NCBI RefSeq assembly: GCF_040954835.1
Contig: NC_090707.1
Coordinates: forward strand, 17,378,570-17,442,569
DNA from: Lepisosteus oculatus
Lineage: Eukaryota > Chordata > Actinopteri > Semionotiformes > Lepisosteidae
Length of the DNA: 64,000 nt
Direction: 5' to 3'
The translations under genes were made by a program, and so were the position numbers. Shown in pieces: positions 51,201 to 62,220 of the stretch. The notes below the pieces were generated by a model that worked only from the letters and a program-made list of their open reading frames with translations, did not search any database and was not told the origin of the DNA. Every line of letters starts with the position of its first letter. Positions within the stretch are counted from its first letter, which is position 1.

Positions 51201-52419
51201 AATACAGAGAGAGAAAAAGACCAACTAAACAGCAAATGTACATTTTCGATATTCATTTTCACTGACAGAAAATTATAACCTACAAAAGGAAATCATACAT
51301 TCTCACTCTTGATCATTTTTTGTAATCTGTGGAAATCTGTGGAACAGGATAGGCTAGATATACACTTGTAAATGATTTAAATCACGTATTTAAGATTCCT
51401 TTGATAAAATGTAATCATTTACAGATAAAAGGTATAATCTGAACTGAAAAAAACTTGCACATTAGACGCCTGTTTTTTTTATTGACTGTTTAGTTCAACA
51501 ACAAAAAATGAAAATACAGAAATTAGCTATTATTGTTTTCTTTACTTCCGATGATTTTGCCTGAGAAGACTCGCACTGCAAAAAAAAACGTTTTATTTGT
51601 CTTTAATGTTAGGATTTTTTTTTCTAATAGCAAACGCAACTATCCTTATTGAACAAAAAATATTAAAATGTTCAACGTTCTCGTTAGGCTTTATGGCTTC
51701 TTCGATTGTGAATGATACAACCAAACAAGGTTTCTATTAATCCATCCAAATGAGCTGCACCAAAAATGAACAAATATACATATATTATTTTCCTCAAATG
51801 ATAATGTTTTAGAATAAAATTAGATACATTTAAAGAAGGAAAGGAAGAGAAACGAAAAACAAAACAAATCTGGATAATTTCTAAGATATAAAAGATGAAA
51901 AGAATGAGTGATTTTTAAAATCTTTTGTTCATCAGTTACTCTGGCTTTGACCCGTCTGAACAAGTCGCGGAATAAGGTGAAACACAGGTCACAGTGTCTA
52001 ACAAATATGAAAATGCGAACTACCCAACTGAGATACTATTATACACTTACAGGTTATTTATATGTAGTAATACTAATTCATTATCATCCTATTGCTATAC
52101 GAAACTCACAAATTCGATATAATTTTTTTGCTCACATATAATTTTACATATGTATTACATGTAAATTAGAATGTTATCATTAAGAAGCTCCTTGTGTTGT
52201 ATTCTGCATTCTTCCTGCTTGTATGTACGCAAAACATAGAAATTTACTTTTTTGTAATATTTGAATTATTTCAAAACGAGGTACATGTCTCCATATGTTA
52301 GTCGGAAATGAAGATTAGAAATATGTAGAACGAAACGCGCAAACGAATATTTTTGAGCATATATATATACAATACTGTATTTTTCTTTCTAAAATGAAAC
52401 TTACGCTGATTTCGTTTAC

Positions 52420-52650
52420 CTTTGGGCGACTCTGCAATATTCCTTTCTTGGAAACAAACTTCTGTCTGGTCAGCAGGCTTTGACCAGGGAACTTGGGTAT
52501 CAGTTGGGTCATGCAGAATTCATGAACTTTTGTACGCCTCGTGCTCGGCTGTCGCCTACGAAAAAATAATGAAACTTTGTGATATGTTTGTAAATGATTT
52601 AGTTTGACCTCGTGCCCTTTACCCTCTGCCTTATATGCGACCAGTCTATA
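52420..52650. promoter_or_regulatory. candidate conserved element upstream of mir-10b
   Basis: A GC-richer island about 450-700 bases before the mir-10b hairpin. It holds GGCTTTGACCAGG and a TTTGACCTCG half-site. The position would suit the promoter or an enhancer of the mir-10b primary transcript and hoxd4. There is no coding signature. Confidence 0.3.
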
Positions 52651-53070
52651 GCAAATCTGGGAACATTTGATAGAGACAATGCTGGTTAAACTTATATTCA
52701 GAGAAACATCCAAACGTAAGTATTCAGTATTATTTTAATTATCGTGCAGTTGCAGCAATAGATAGTCACTTCAATTGGTACATGTGGACCTGTCAGTTTT
52801 GTTTTAAAAAATAACAATACCATAGTAGCATAATTCGTTTGATCTGGTCAGGGCGTAGAAGAATCGAGATGTGTATTATTAAAAAATAAAATTGTAAAAT
52901 GGAAGACCCTCGCCAGTATCCTTCATCGCATGTTTTTTTACATCGAAATTTGGAAAGCTCTATTCGAAAGGATTTTCAGGAACAATTGGACACAGACACA
53001 ATCTATTTCATAACATGGATATTATATATGAGTCACAGGTGAGGATAAAAAAATATTGAGTATACCCCCG

Positions 53071-53185
53071 TTGTAGAGACTTATATTCCGTCGTCTATAT
53101 ATACCCTGTAGAACCGAATTTGTGTGATATAAACACAGTCACAGATTCGATTCTAGGGGAGTATATGGTCGATGCAAAAACTTCG
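53071..53185 (+). ncRNA. mir10b: mir-10b hairpin
   Basis: The mature 5p arm, starting TACCCTGTAGAACCGAAT, lies at 53102-53124 and is identical to vertebrate miR-10b. The 3p arm, starting ACAGATTCGATTCTAGGGGA, lies at 53141-53162. The loop between them is 16 bases, and the flanking stem sequences (GTCTATATATACC and GTATATGGTCGATGC) pair as in the human precursor. It sits about 1.2 kb upstream of hoxd4, the conserved site, and is probably co-transcribed with the hoxd4 upstream transcript. miR-10 is known to target Hox mRNAs in other vertebrates. Confidence 0.97.
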
Positions 53186-53699
53186 AATTTTACAACGTTA
53201 CTCAGTTTCTTTTTCTTCATGAATCTTAAAATCATATTATGATAACCATCGCAATTGCTTCGCAAATTTTTCAGTGCCTAAGTGTCCATGTTCCTCTTTA
53301 AAAAAAATGGAGACGGTAAATTATAGATATGGATGAACTGCCGCAAATATTAATATTTGTTTGTTTAAGCCACGAGTGAATGAAGCATATTTCAATTATC
53401 CTACAATGACGTGCTTCAGTGTATTATTTCACAAATAGCGGTCAGGTGGGTTTGGTTAATGAAAATATACTCGTATTTTCGCATTTTGTGAAATATTTAA
53501 TTACTGCATGTATCAATCTGTCGAAGGAGAAAGAACCTTGCATTAGATATACATTTCACATCGGTAATTTTAGTTTTCATTAAAATTTCTTTGTTATTCC
53601 TCGGTATCCCTGATGCTATATGGAATCAGTGCAATTGAAAACTTTATAATTATTTAATGAGACCAGATATTTTTTTAAAAAATAATAATATCATATGTC

Positions 53700-53850
53700 G
53701 TGTGTTAATGTCTGTGGTCACTCTCTTCTATTTATCACCAAGGTCTTTGGTTTGCCTTCAAAGGGATAGAACAGGGATGAAATGATGAGATTCTTGTAAC
53801 TTTTGGATGACCCCAGTTTGACAAAGACAGTCCCAATCAATTGTCCTCGG
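53700..53850 (+). promoter_or_regulatory. candidate element with DR5-like half-sites, upstream of hoxd4
   Basis: TGACCC (53808-53813) and TGACAA (53819-53824) form an imperfect direct repeat spaced by five bases, about 540 bases before hoxd4. The surrounding block is less AT-rich and carries a TGATGAGATT Hox/Pbx-like word. This is weak evidence for retinoid control. Confidence 0.25.
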
Positions 53851-54234
53851 GCTTTATTCTACTCTTTTCTGTGAAACTGGACTTTTGTATCTTTGTTTCT
53901 CTATTGTAGCTCATCAGCTATAGTTCAATGTAACGCAATACAACGTAAATAAAAATTAAAACAACTTAACAGCAAAAAAACACACACACACACACAAAAT
54001 CTTGATTCTATTCCTAAACCCGTTGTTTAATTAAGAAGACCGGCAGGGGTTAAAATCCAGTTATTATAATGATCACGGATAGGATGCTTGTTATCTGCTG
54101 TTTATAGCATCTGCGCATATTTAATCACTGTTGCATTACTGAAATGTACCATTTTATTCCAAACAATCTGAATATTTAGCAAACTTTGTGAAAATTGCTG
54201 CTAGGTGTATGCTTAACCGTTAATAGACTCCCTT

Positions 54235-54363
54235 TAGCTCCATTGGCTAATCCAGTCACATGGGTGCCCAACTTTATTCAGTTGACAGCAAGTAGGAGGG
54301 CTTTATGGAAGGAGAAAAAAAGACAACTCGAGAAAAATTAGTATTTTCTACCTTCAGAAATTA
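54235..54363 (+). promoter_or_regulatory. hoxd4 proximal promoter and leader
   Basis: An inverted CCAAT box (ATTGG, 54242-54246) is followed by a CACATGGGTG E-box-like word and a purine-rich leader ending at the ATG at 54364. A short CA repeat lies upstream at about 53980-53997. Confidence 0.45.
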
Positions 54364-55488
54364 ATGGCCATGAGTTCGTATATGGTGAACTCCAAGTATG
54401 TGGATCCAAAATTTCCTCCTTGTGAGGAATATTCGCAGAATAGCTATATACCTGACCAGAGTACAGGGTATTACAGTCCATCGCAGGGCACAGATTTCCA
54501 GCATCCAGGAATCTATTCACGGTCAAACTACACCGAGCAATCCTTTAGCTGTAACACTGATCAGGGATCTACAGTGCAGCCGCGGGGTCATGTGCAGGAG
54601 CAGCCCAGCCAACAGAGTCCTTTCACGGCTCAAAGTGAGCAGTGCCCGCCGGTCCAAATATCTGGGACACGGTCTTGCAACCAGCAGCAAAGCACCAAGA
54701 ACCAAAACGGGATACAAGCCAAACAGCCAGCAATAGTTTATCCCTGGATGAAGAAAGTCCATGTTACCACGGGTAAGACTGACTTTCCTGTTTCTCACTC
54801 CAGCCCCTTTTGGGCCAGTTGTGTTGTACTATTTTTTTTCCTCTGAAGAATCGTTCCTTGAAATATTTATGGGTTCTTTTGAAGGGGCCGCCAATTACAC
54901 CAGTCATAAATTTTTATTGCTTAGGAAATAGGCCGCTAGCCATGTGGTCGGCTTTCAAAACAATTGAAAACTCCAGTGGACTGCTGGTATGATTTTGAGG
55001 TTGTCTTTTCTATTCTTAAACTTTAAAAAATAATCCAGTAACAACCTTCCTATTGCATATCGATCCTGCATAAGCTATCCCTTACACTATTTCCAGGATA
55101 TTAGAAATATAATCTTTGTGAAGTACACAGTGTTGAGAAAGACTATGACACTAATGCTAACTTCGGTATTTTCTTTATTCTTCCAGTGAATCCAGATTAT
55201 TCAGGAGGGGAACCTAAACGATCACGGACAGCTTATACAAGACAGCAGGTTTTAGAACTGGAGAAAGAATTTCATTTTAACAGGTATCTTACGAGGCGGC
55301 GTCGTATTGAAATCGCGCATACCCTGTGTCTTTCTGAGCGACAGATCAAAATCTGGTTTCAGAACAGAAGAATGAAATGGAAAAAAGACCACAAACTTCC
55401 AAACACAAAAGGCAGATCTTCGTCTGCGCCTAGCCAGCATTTACAGACTGTGCAGAAGGACAACCAAACTGATATCACAACTTTGTAA
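54364..55488 (+). CDS. hoxd4: Homeobox protein Hox-D4, two exons
   Basis: Hoxd4 patterns the posterior hindbrain and cervical region. Exons are 54364-54772 and 55187-55488, 236 residues (human 255), with a 414-bp phase-1 intron. The start [20 protein letters not shown] matches group 4 closely; an internal Met at codon 3 is also conserved. The hexapeptide YPWMKK is at about residues 126-131, followed by VHV. The homeodomain spans about residues 146-205 ([20 protein letters not shown]) with the group-4 helix [20 protein letters not shown]. The C-terminus ends in DITTL. The human serine-rich tract after the homeodomain is reduced here to a few serines. AATAAA signals lie at 56061 and 56662. Confidence 0.98.
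54881..54960 (+). promoter_or_regulatory. hoxd4 intronic homeodomain-site cluster (HB1-like)
   Basis: Within the hoxd4 intron, CCAATTAC, TCATAAATTTTTATTG and GCTAGCCATG lie within about 70 bases. Clustered homeodomain sites (HB1 elements) and a neural enhancer are known from introns of Hox4 and Hox7 genes. The match here is by position and motif type, not by alignment. Confidence 0.35.
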
Positions 55489-57039
55489 GAGATGGACATT
55501 GCATTTTCTCCACTCTTCCGCAAAGAACTGTATATAATAGACACTGTTCATCAGAATTTGCATGATCCAGAAACCTGACTTTTTTGGTTGTTCCCATTAA
55601 TGTAAAACGAAAGCAAACATAACAAAAATGTCGTCATCTGGAGCTGCAATATGAGGACTTTGTACTGATTTACCATCACGCCGACCATAGTAACTTTTTA
55701 GGTGGTGCAGAAGATGAACCTTCACTTGCTTCAACGAGGTACAGTAGTTCACTAGAAACGAAAACATACAATATTGGACAATATTGCTATCCTTTAATTT
55801 TATAATGAATGTCCGGTGCTTTCTTGTGGTAATATTGTTTACTCTGATATTCTACGTGTACTTTTGGGTCAAGTCTTCCTCACGTGCATTTCAGCAGGTA
55901 CGAGAAATTGGCCTGTGGTTTAATGTTTTTATTTAATTGAGAAAAGGAAAGAAGTATATGTGAAGCTTATTGTGCTTATGAAGTTGCTAGTGGTATGTGA
56001 TCCAATTTTGCATTTTTTTTCCTTAAAAAGATACCAAAATTGATGCACATAATTTTAAATAATAAAATTAGATATTACATATGAAAAAAACTCAGTTGCC
56101 TGTAGTTTCATTTATAAATGTATATTAAGCACAAAATTAAGTATTATTTTAGTTTGAAAAGGTGTAAATCAATATTTGTCTCTTATATTGTGGATTTATT
56201 CGGTTCTACAATCTAACGCCTTGTTCATATATATATTACATACATAATATATATCTATGCTATAGAGGCTATATACTTATATAATTTTAAAATATCAAAC
56301 ATGAAACTGTTTTGAGAAGTATACCAGCGTTTAACATGCTTTGTATGATTTTATGGGGAAAAAATATTTTGGAAGCAGCACCATAAGACACTCCACTGTG
56401 TTTTGCAACGACTCTGACTTGCATTACTGAAACTGTAAATCGTTTGCTGACAAGTTTGGAAACAGCCTACATTTAAAGAGGCTATGTGTCTGCTTTGTGG
56501 ATTTATGCTTGCTGAATCCGAATGTGTTTGGTGTGTGACTGAAGAAACGATGTCTCACATTTCTATCACGTTTGACCTGTTTTTGTTATACTTGTGTTTC
56601 CGTGTGTATATGTAGATATATACAGGTACTTTCTAAGCTATTTTAACTATCATCCAAAATGAATAAAGAAAGTTTATTGTAAAAGCACGTATGTCATAAT
56701 AAATCGCCCCAAACTCTTCAAAGAATAAATGTTTTTAAATAAATTAAAATACTGAACCTTTATCATTAATTTCACAAAGATCCAATAGAGCAACTCGGAA
56801 GTATTTTCTTGAATTGTATTGCTATTGTGCACATCAGATTTCTAGAAAGCAAACAACGATTGAAAATTCGTGTTTAGAAATTTCTCAGCTGTCATACCGA
56901 TCGTTTTATTGTCGATGTTGTTTCCTGAGAGTAGCAATTAAAAAAAAAACATTATAATATATAGATACAAGAATGGATATTCTTGTATTCTTTACATCTT
57001 TGTTTCTATGGCAAAAAGCAGAGAGCTCACGCATAGCAA

Positions 57040-57260
57040 AGATATCTTCTTTCTGACGCCTTCACGTTGAGAAGCTGAAAAGGTATTTTACTGAAGTTCG
57101 GCAAAGCAGCAGAAGCCCGGTTCATCCAGGGGACAAATTTTCTATTCGATTAGCCGTATTTCAGCCGGGAGGACTGACCTCTAAACCCTTGACCTGTTGG
57201 ACCCATAGCCTTTTCTACTGCAGACAGGATTCACATTCAGGTTTTAGTAAATGAGTTTCT
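57040..57260 (+). promoter_or_regulatory. candidate hoxd4 3' retinoid-responsive enhancer
   Basis: GGTTCA (57119-57124) and GGGACA (57130-57135) form a DR5-type retinoic acid response element with one mismatch to the RGKTCA consensus in the second half. Two exact TGACCT half-sites follow at 57175-57180 and 57190-57195. Group-4 Hox genes of mammals carry a retinoid-dependent neural enhancer downstream of the gene, and this lies about 1.6 kb past the hoxd4 stop. Function is inferred. Confidence 0.4.
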
Positions 57261-57966
57261 TTTGGCATATGGATTGCACGGTTAATACTGTAATTAACAT
57301 ATTACGGTTAAAGGAATATCACGAGCATTTTCATAGTTTTCATGTCATGAAAATTACAGCTCCACCGGATTGAAACAAATATTTAACGCTTACTATTAAA
57401 GAAAATAGATGTAGAATCATTACATAGTGTTATAAAGTGTTCTTGTATGTGTCGGTGATATTATGCGCATTGTATCATATTAGTAAACCACGTTTGATTG
57501 CACAAAAAGGCGAGTCTAGTTTCCAAACTGCAAACAATATGTCCATGTGTTGTTACATTGCAATTCGGATTTTGTACTACGTTTATTACATGGTAACAAA
57601 ACATTCAATTATATTATTAATAAAAACAGACTTCGCTAAGTTAGTAAGCAAGTATTATAACTCAAACATGCTCCACATTCAATTTCAAATAATACCTTGA
57701 AATTCCGAACAGTATCACGAAGTATTGACATGTATGTGCACAAAACGAAAATAGATAAAAAATATTTTGTGAAATAGTTTATATAATTAATGGACACAGT
57801 ATTAAAGCCACCCCCGGCCCCCCCCAAAAAACTCGGAGCAATTGCATACAAAACACACTTACATTTATTAATGTTCTTTCCAAGTCTGCATTCAGAAAAA
57901 GAACAGTATACATGAATGCTGAATATAAATATTAAAAGTTTTGCGTCGATGGTAAATCACTTCCAA

Positions 57967-58035
<69 letters not shown>
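57967..58035. repeat. (ATT)n microsatellite
   Basis: About 23 uninterrupted ATT units. Confidence 0.97.
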
Positions 58036-59039
58036 GCGGCATTATTAAAGATGTTGATAAAAATACAAAAGAGCACTTTCGCATTTCTCGCCATCTTTAA
58101 AGGTGTCTCAATCGATAGCATATACACATTTAAAACTCGTAATATAGGTTCCAAAAGAAATTGAGGTTGGATAACCAGGAGTCGAATTTCCATATAGACC
58201 TAATTACAATCAAACAGAAATGTATATTTGCCGGAGGTATTTGCCAGAGAAACACTGCATAAAAAGATTTCGTATTTTAAGGATTTCTTTGTTTGTTCTG
58301 GTATAATTGAGAAATACAATATGCATAACTGCATGTGTAAGTGTATATACGCCTGTGTGTCAGCGCGCCTGTGAAAGCCGTGTGAATGTGTGTGAATGCT
58401 TTCGTGGGCACGTGAGTCTTTAAGCGTGCAATACGCTTCTACAAAGTAAAAATAAGATTCAAATAAACATTTCGTTCTCCTCAGCTGACGCTACCATATG
58501 TCAGGTCAACATTACACACCAAGACAAAGGTGAAGATTTTACAATTCGACTTAAAAACCTTACGAGAAACACCTTTACCTCAGCTCTTCTTGTGTACAGT
58601 GTGAGAAAGAAAACAAAGAGACATACACAAATATGTATGTGTAGGCCTGCTGGTCACTAGACTTTCAAAGACTGTCAACCACCTAAAAATCTTGTTGAAA
58701 TGTTCATGAATGAACATGAATTTAATACTGACTTCTTAATGCATAGTATTAATTCATGCCTGACGCAATCTTTCATCCATCGTTTTTTTGCATTGCAATG
58801 AAGGTATTTAAGTAACTTTTTACAGGTACCGATTATAAAAAAAACATTGTATGAATGGATATATTCCACTTTACTTTTTCATCTGTAAAATATTGTGCAA
58901 GACAAGCACTGAACTATCAGGTGTGTTTTATTATTCCTTATTATTCACAGTGTGCCATTTTGTTTCCTATGGTTCAAAATCTAGCTGTTGCGTATTGTAA
59001 ATGTTAAGATGAGAAATTGATTTTTTGTGAGCTATTTTT

Positions 59040-59340
59040 TGAATGTATTTTCACTACTGACTTTACTGCTGGTGGGAATGAAATAAACGGATGTATAGGC
59101 TGTGCCACTAGCAATGACACGGCATTGAACACACCAGAGGCAGACCCACAATGGCTCACAAACGGCCATGTTTGATTTCCAGCTGTTCGCAGAACTGTCC
59201 TAGTCGTGCCAGACGGCTGTTTAAGATATAGCAAACTGCAGTCGCCATCTGAAGATTTAACTAGGAGAATATAAGAAGCTTTCTTCTTTTTTAAAAAAAA
59301 ACTTGATTTGACCACGTGATTTGCTAAATAATTAATGCAG
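59040..59340. promoter_or_regulatory. candidate conserved element, hoxd4-hoxd3 (1)
   Basis: A GC-richer island containing CCACAATGGCTCACAAACGG near 59146 and GATTTCCAGCTGTTCGCAG near 59174, and ending near an ACCACGTGAT E-box at 59311. The minus strand is open for about 100 codons, without a recognisable domain. It is inferred to be regulatory. Confidence 0.28.
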
Positions 59341-60409
59341 TACGTCCCCTAGAAACACGGCGTCGTCATTAATCGCCCAAGCAAAGGACTCTATCAGACT
59401 TGAAAACTGAAGAGATCCCAAGAAAATAATATACAAACGGGCCGGTTTCCTACGCTACTTTAGCCAGCACTTTTGTATAGCATCTCAACAAATGGAAGCT
59501 AGGTAGGTAAACATTTAAGTTTCATTTTGAGTAAGACGGTAAATGAACTTAACTGTCACATATTTGATAAATAGTGCCCTTTGATACGTGCACTGTGCTC
59601 CCATCAGACAGCCTGAAGTTGTAATGGGCTGTTATACTGACCTTATTTTGCTGAATCCCTCCTTTTAATATCGTGTGAAATTGTATAAAAATTAAAGGAA
59701 AATATGTTTCACGTTCATTTAAAATAAAGGGGCAATAGTTTCGTTTAAACGTCTTATTTCAAAAGCTATGGCGCTTTTCGAATATTGTAGAACAATGCAA
59801 TGGTGTATAGAGCTATTGCCTCTTTCTGGCTGCACGTAAGGGCCACAAAATACGGGCTTGACATACATTAAGATTGGTGTAATAAACAAGGTATTTGATT
59901 AATTAATGTATTCTACTGTATATAAGAGGTGAATGCATTTTAAACAATCTTCATAGTTTGCATTAATTTATCTCTGGGTTTTATGATAGGCTGAATGCAT
60001 GTTTCGTGTGACTGTAGGTGTAAAAATCTGGCAGCAAAGCATGTAATGATTCTGTTGGATGTGATTATTTACTCGGAGTTGTTCCTTCTCCTGGTTTTAA
60101 AACCAAGGCTTCGTGTTTGTCATCGAGTCCCATTAAAGAATTACAAACCCAGCTCTAGCAAAGGTGTGGACCGTGGAAGGGAATCGGGGATTATTCACTG
60201 CCATGATCCTCTCCTTTCAGAAAATGTCAGAAAGGTCCAAACTTAAGAGGAGGACTGAAAGAACGTCAGTCATATTTGGAATAATCTCAAAGCATTAACG
60301 GTACACAGTAATAGGGATTTTATTTAAGAAATGAGTAGGAGGTATTTTAGCAGATTGGCAGTTGCTTTCATTGTTGTAAATCATTCCAAGTAATTCCTGA
60401 AAGGGTGTG

Positions 60410-60630
60410 AGTCTGCTGGGGGCCGGGCGCAGACTGTAAATCTTTCAGTTTTATTGCTCTATGAACATATGCTGTGATGGTAGAAGTCTTGCATACTATT
60501 CTCAGGACAAGCTCCCGCTTAGCTAGGTTCCCTCCATCGGCGAAGATGATCATCGTCTTGCTCGGCTTCCTATGTCCTGCCTTCAGTGTGCTAGCTTTCT
60601 CGGGGAACGAATTGTCCTTTGAACACATTG
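60410..60630. promoter_or_regulatory. candidate conserved element, hoxd4-hoxd3 (2)
   Basis: A distinctive island combining TTTTATTGCTCTATGAACAT (60450-60470) with a GC-rich part up to about 60610. The minus strand is open for 86 codons, but the peptide is not recognisable. Sharp edges against AT-rich flanks suggest selection. Confidence 0.3.
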
Positions 60631-61729
60631 CTTAAATGCACAACAAAAACACCAGTAGGACAGAACGTAGTGTTTTCAGGAATTTATTTGCTGTGACAAT
60701 ATAGAAATATCATGTTTACATATTTACAACTTTTTCCATTTTTCAATAGCATCTCCGTATGCAAGCACACGTATCACACATTTCGCACTACATATCACAC
60801 ATTTTGGAGTAAGGGAAACAGAGAGAGGCTGTTCATTATCATTATTATTTTGATTCTTAATTTCTTCATTAGGAATCAATCTAACATTTTTCGCACTTGC
60901 ATGACAGCAGCATAACAATATGAAGAGTTCTATAAACATCTATACATCTCACTAGATGTTAACAGAATGCTATTGACGCGAAATGTAAACGGTTGAAGTT
61001 AACGATAAGCGAATGGAAACGCGTGCTATATTCTTTGTAAAAGCATCCTTTAAGAAAGAAGGATGAGTGTTTTTTTCAGATTTGTGTTCTTCTAATGCAC
61101 ATAAACAAAGGTCATTAAGTAAAATGTTACTAGAATCCTGTACATTAACAAGCCTTACAAAATTGGATTTCACAGCTACACGGTTTGCTAAATTATCCAG
61201 CAGAACAAAACGAAAAAAAGGAGCAACGTTTTCCTAAACTCACCGATGCAAATCCTTCTGATGAATTCCCCTACATTGTCTCATTCATGGGAAAAGAAAA
61301 GCTAAATAAACCCCCAAAAATGCGGCAGATGATACACAAACCAAACATATTAAAACCACCTCCAGTCCATTTAGTTCTTGTTATAGAAATGCAGAATATA
61401 CTTAGTTTTGTGAAATCACAGACACAAGTATGTTTAAAACTGCAGATCGATTACTGTTTTCAAAACAATGCGCTCCTTAAATCATTAAAAAAAATATATA
61501 TGTTCCGAAAAAATAACTTGGAACATCCAGGTCTGCCTTTTTGTATACCGGATTTCAAATCTGTACGAAATCTAAATTTGTTGTTTTCAAATAATGTATA
61601 GGTTGAATTCAATTCGCCATATTGTAATATCAGCTGATGCCCTTTTCTTTTGGAAACGAAATACATTGAATTGATCAATATTCGTCAAGTGTTAATATTT
61701 ACCTTCACGTTTATATAAGCATGTATCAC

Positions 61730-61900
61730 CAGAGCTATCCTAAGCGCGCTCCCTTATAAAAATGGATTTGTGAGGTAGGGCTTTGTTGAAGTTCCAGCCT
61801 CAATCAGAACAATCTGGTATCCAGATCACGTGAACAAATATGCTTGTATTTTAAGGCAGCGCCTTTATTTGTCATTATAAAAGGTTTCCGTTACACTACC
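61730..61900 (+). promoter_or_regulatory. candidate hoxd3 upstream promoter
   Basis: A compact module with a perfect TCACGTGA E-box (61826-61833), a GGCAGCGCCTTTATTTGTCA stretch near 61855 and a TTATAAAAGG TATA-like box near 61877. It would fit a promoter reading rightwards towards hoxd3, which lies beyond the window. Confidence 0.35.
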
Positions 61901-62214
61901 AAAATCATAATTTGTGACTTTAAAAATTATACCTGGTGGTGTAAACTCTTTTTATCCCTGGGTGGTTGATTACGAGCAATATTTTAGAACAGGGGTACAA
62001 AACTGTATTCGCTTTTTATTGGTAGTTGAGTGTGAGTGTGTTTCCATTCTATCGGGAATACTGTCTGCATTGGTATATGGAAATGTCTGTAAAACCGCAA
62101 GATCAGGTTTAGGACAGTATTGTCTGCAGACAAAGGGTGAAGGATATATTCTAGAGACTGCAGGCGAAGAAATTGAGACTGAGAAGCCCAGGTTTATGAT
62201 AAATTGATTCACAG
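61901..62214 (+). other. possible hoxd3 5' non-coding exon
   Basis: Downstream of the TATA-like box near 61877, the stretch ends in a strong splice donor, CAG|GTAAGC at 62212-62220. Hox3 genes are known to have upstream non-coding exons. The open frame inside it (97 codons, with a chance YPWV) has no recognisable homology. This is an inference without transcript support. Confidence 0.25.
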
Positions 62215-62220
62215 GTAAGC

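Larger units (their letters stand above)
42903..53070. other. hoxd8-hoxd4 spacer, no hoxd5 seen
   Basis: This 10-kb interval is where hoxd5 would lie in cartilaginous fishes and where groups 6 and 7 were lost from the D cluster in all jawed vertebrates. I scanned for the WFQNRR helix, the YPWM hexapeptide and the MSSYF start and found none. It holds short tandem repeats, a 28-base palindrome and several GC-richer islands listed separately. A partial direct duplication of TTATTTTCTTAGGAGAAAA lies at about 43867-43918. Confidence 0.45.
55489..61729. other. hoxd4 3' region towards hoxd3
   Basis: The first 1.2 kb probably includes the hoxd4 3' untranslated region. Beyond it AT-rich spacer alternates with GC-richer islands at 57040-57260, 59040-59340 and 60410-60630, plus an ATT microsatellite. 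Open frames here are short and unrecognisable. No hoxd3 coding exon lies within the window. Confidence 0.4.

Noticed and set aside
50990-51224. 74-codon minus-strand open frame in the hoxd8-hoxd4 spacer
   Set aside because: The composition is protein-like, but there is no known homology and no gene is expected here in any HoxD cluster. It is treated as a candidate non-coding element.
52315-52713. 132-codon minus-strand open frame before mir-10b
   Set aside because: The peptide has no recognisable domain and no plausible splice or start context. The sequence looks more like a non-coding element.
57916-58193. Isoleucine-rich open frames on both strands
   Set aside because: They are simply translations of the ATT microsatellite.
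61914-62207. Open frame with a YPWV motif that resembles a Hox hexapeptide
   Set aside because: The Hox3 hexapeptide is FPWM-type and is followed by a splice and homeobox. The rest of this frame shows no Hox3 N-terminus or homology, so the motif is probably chance.
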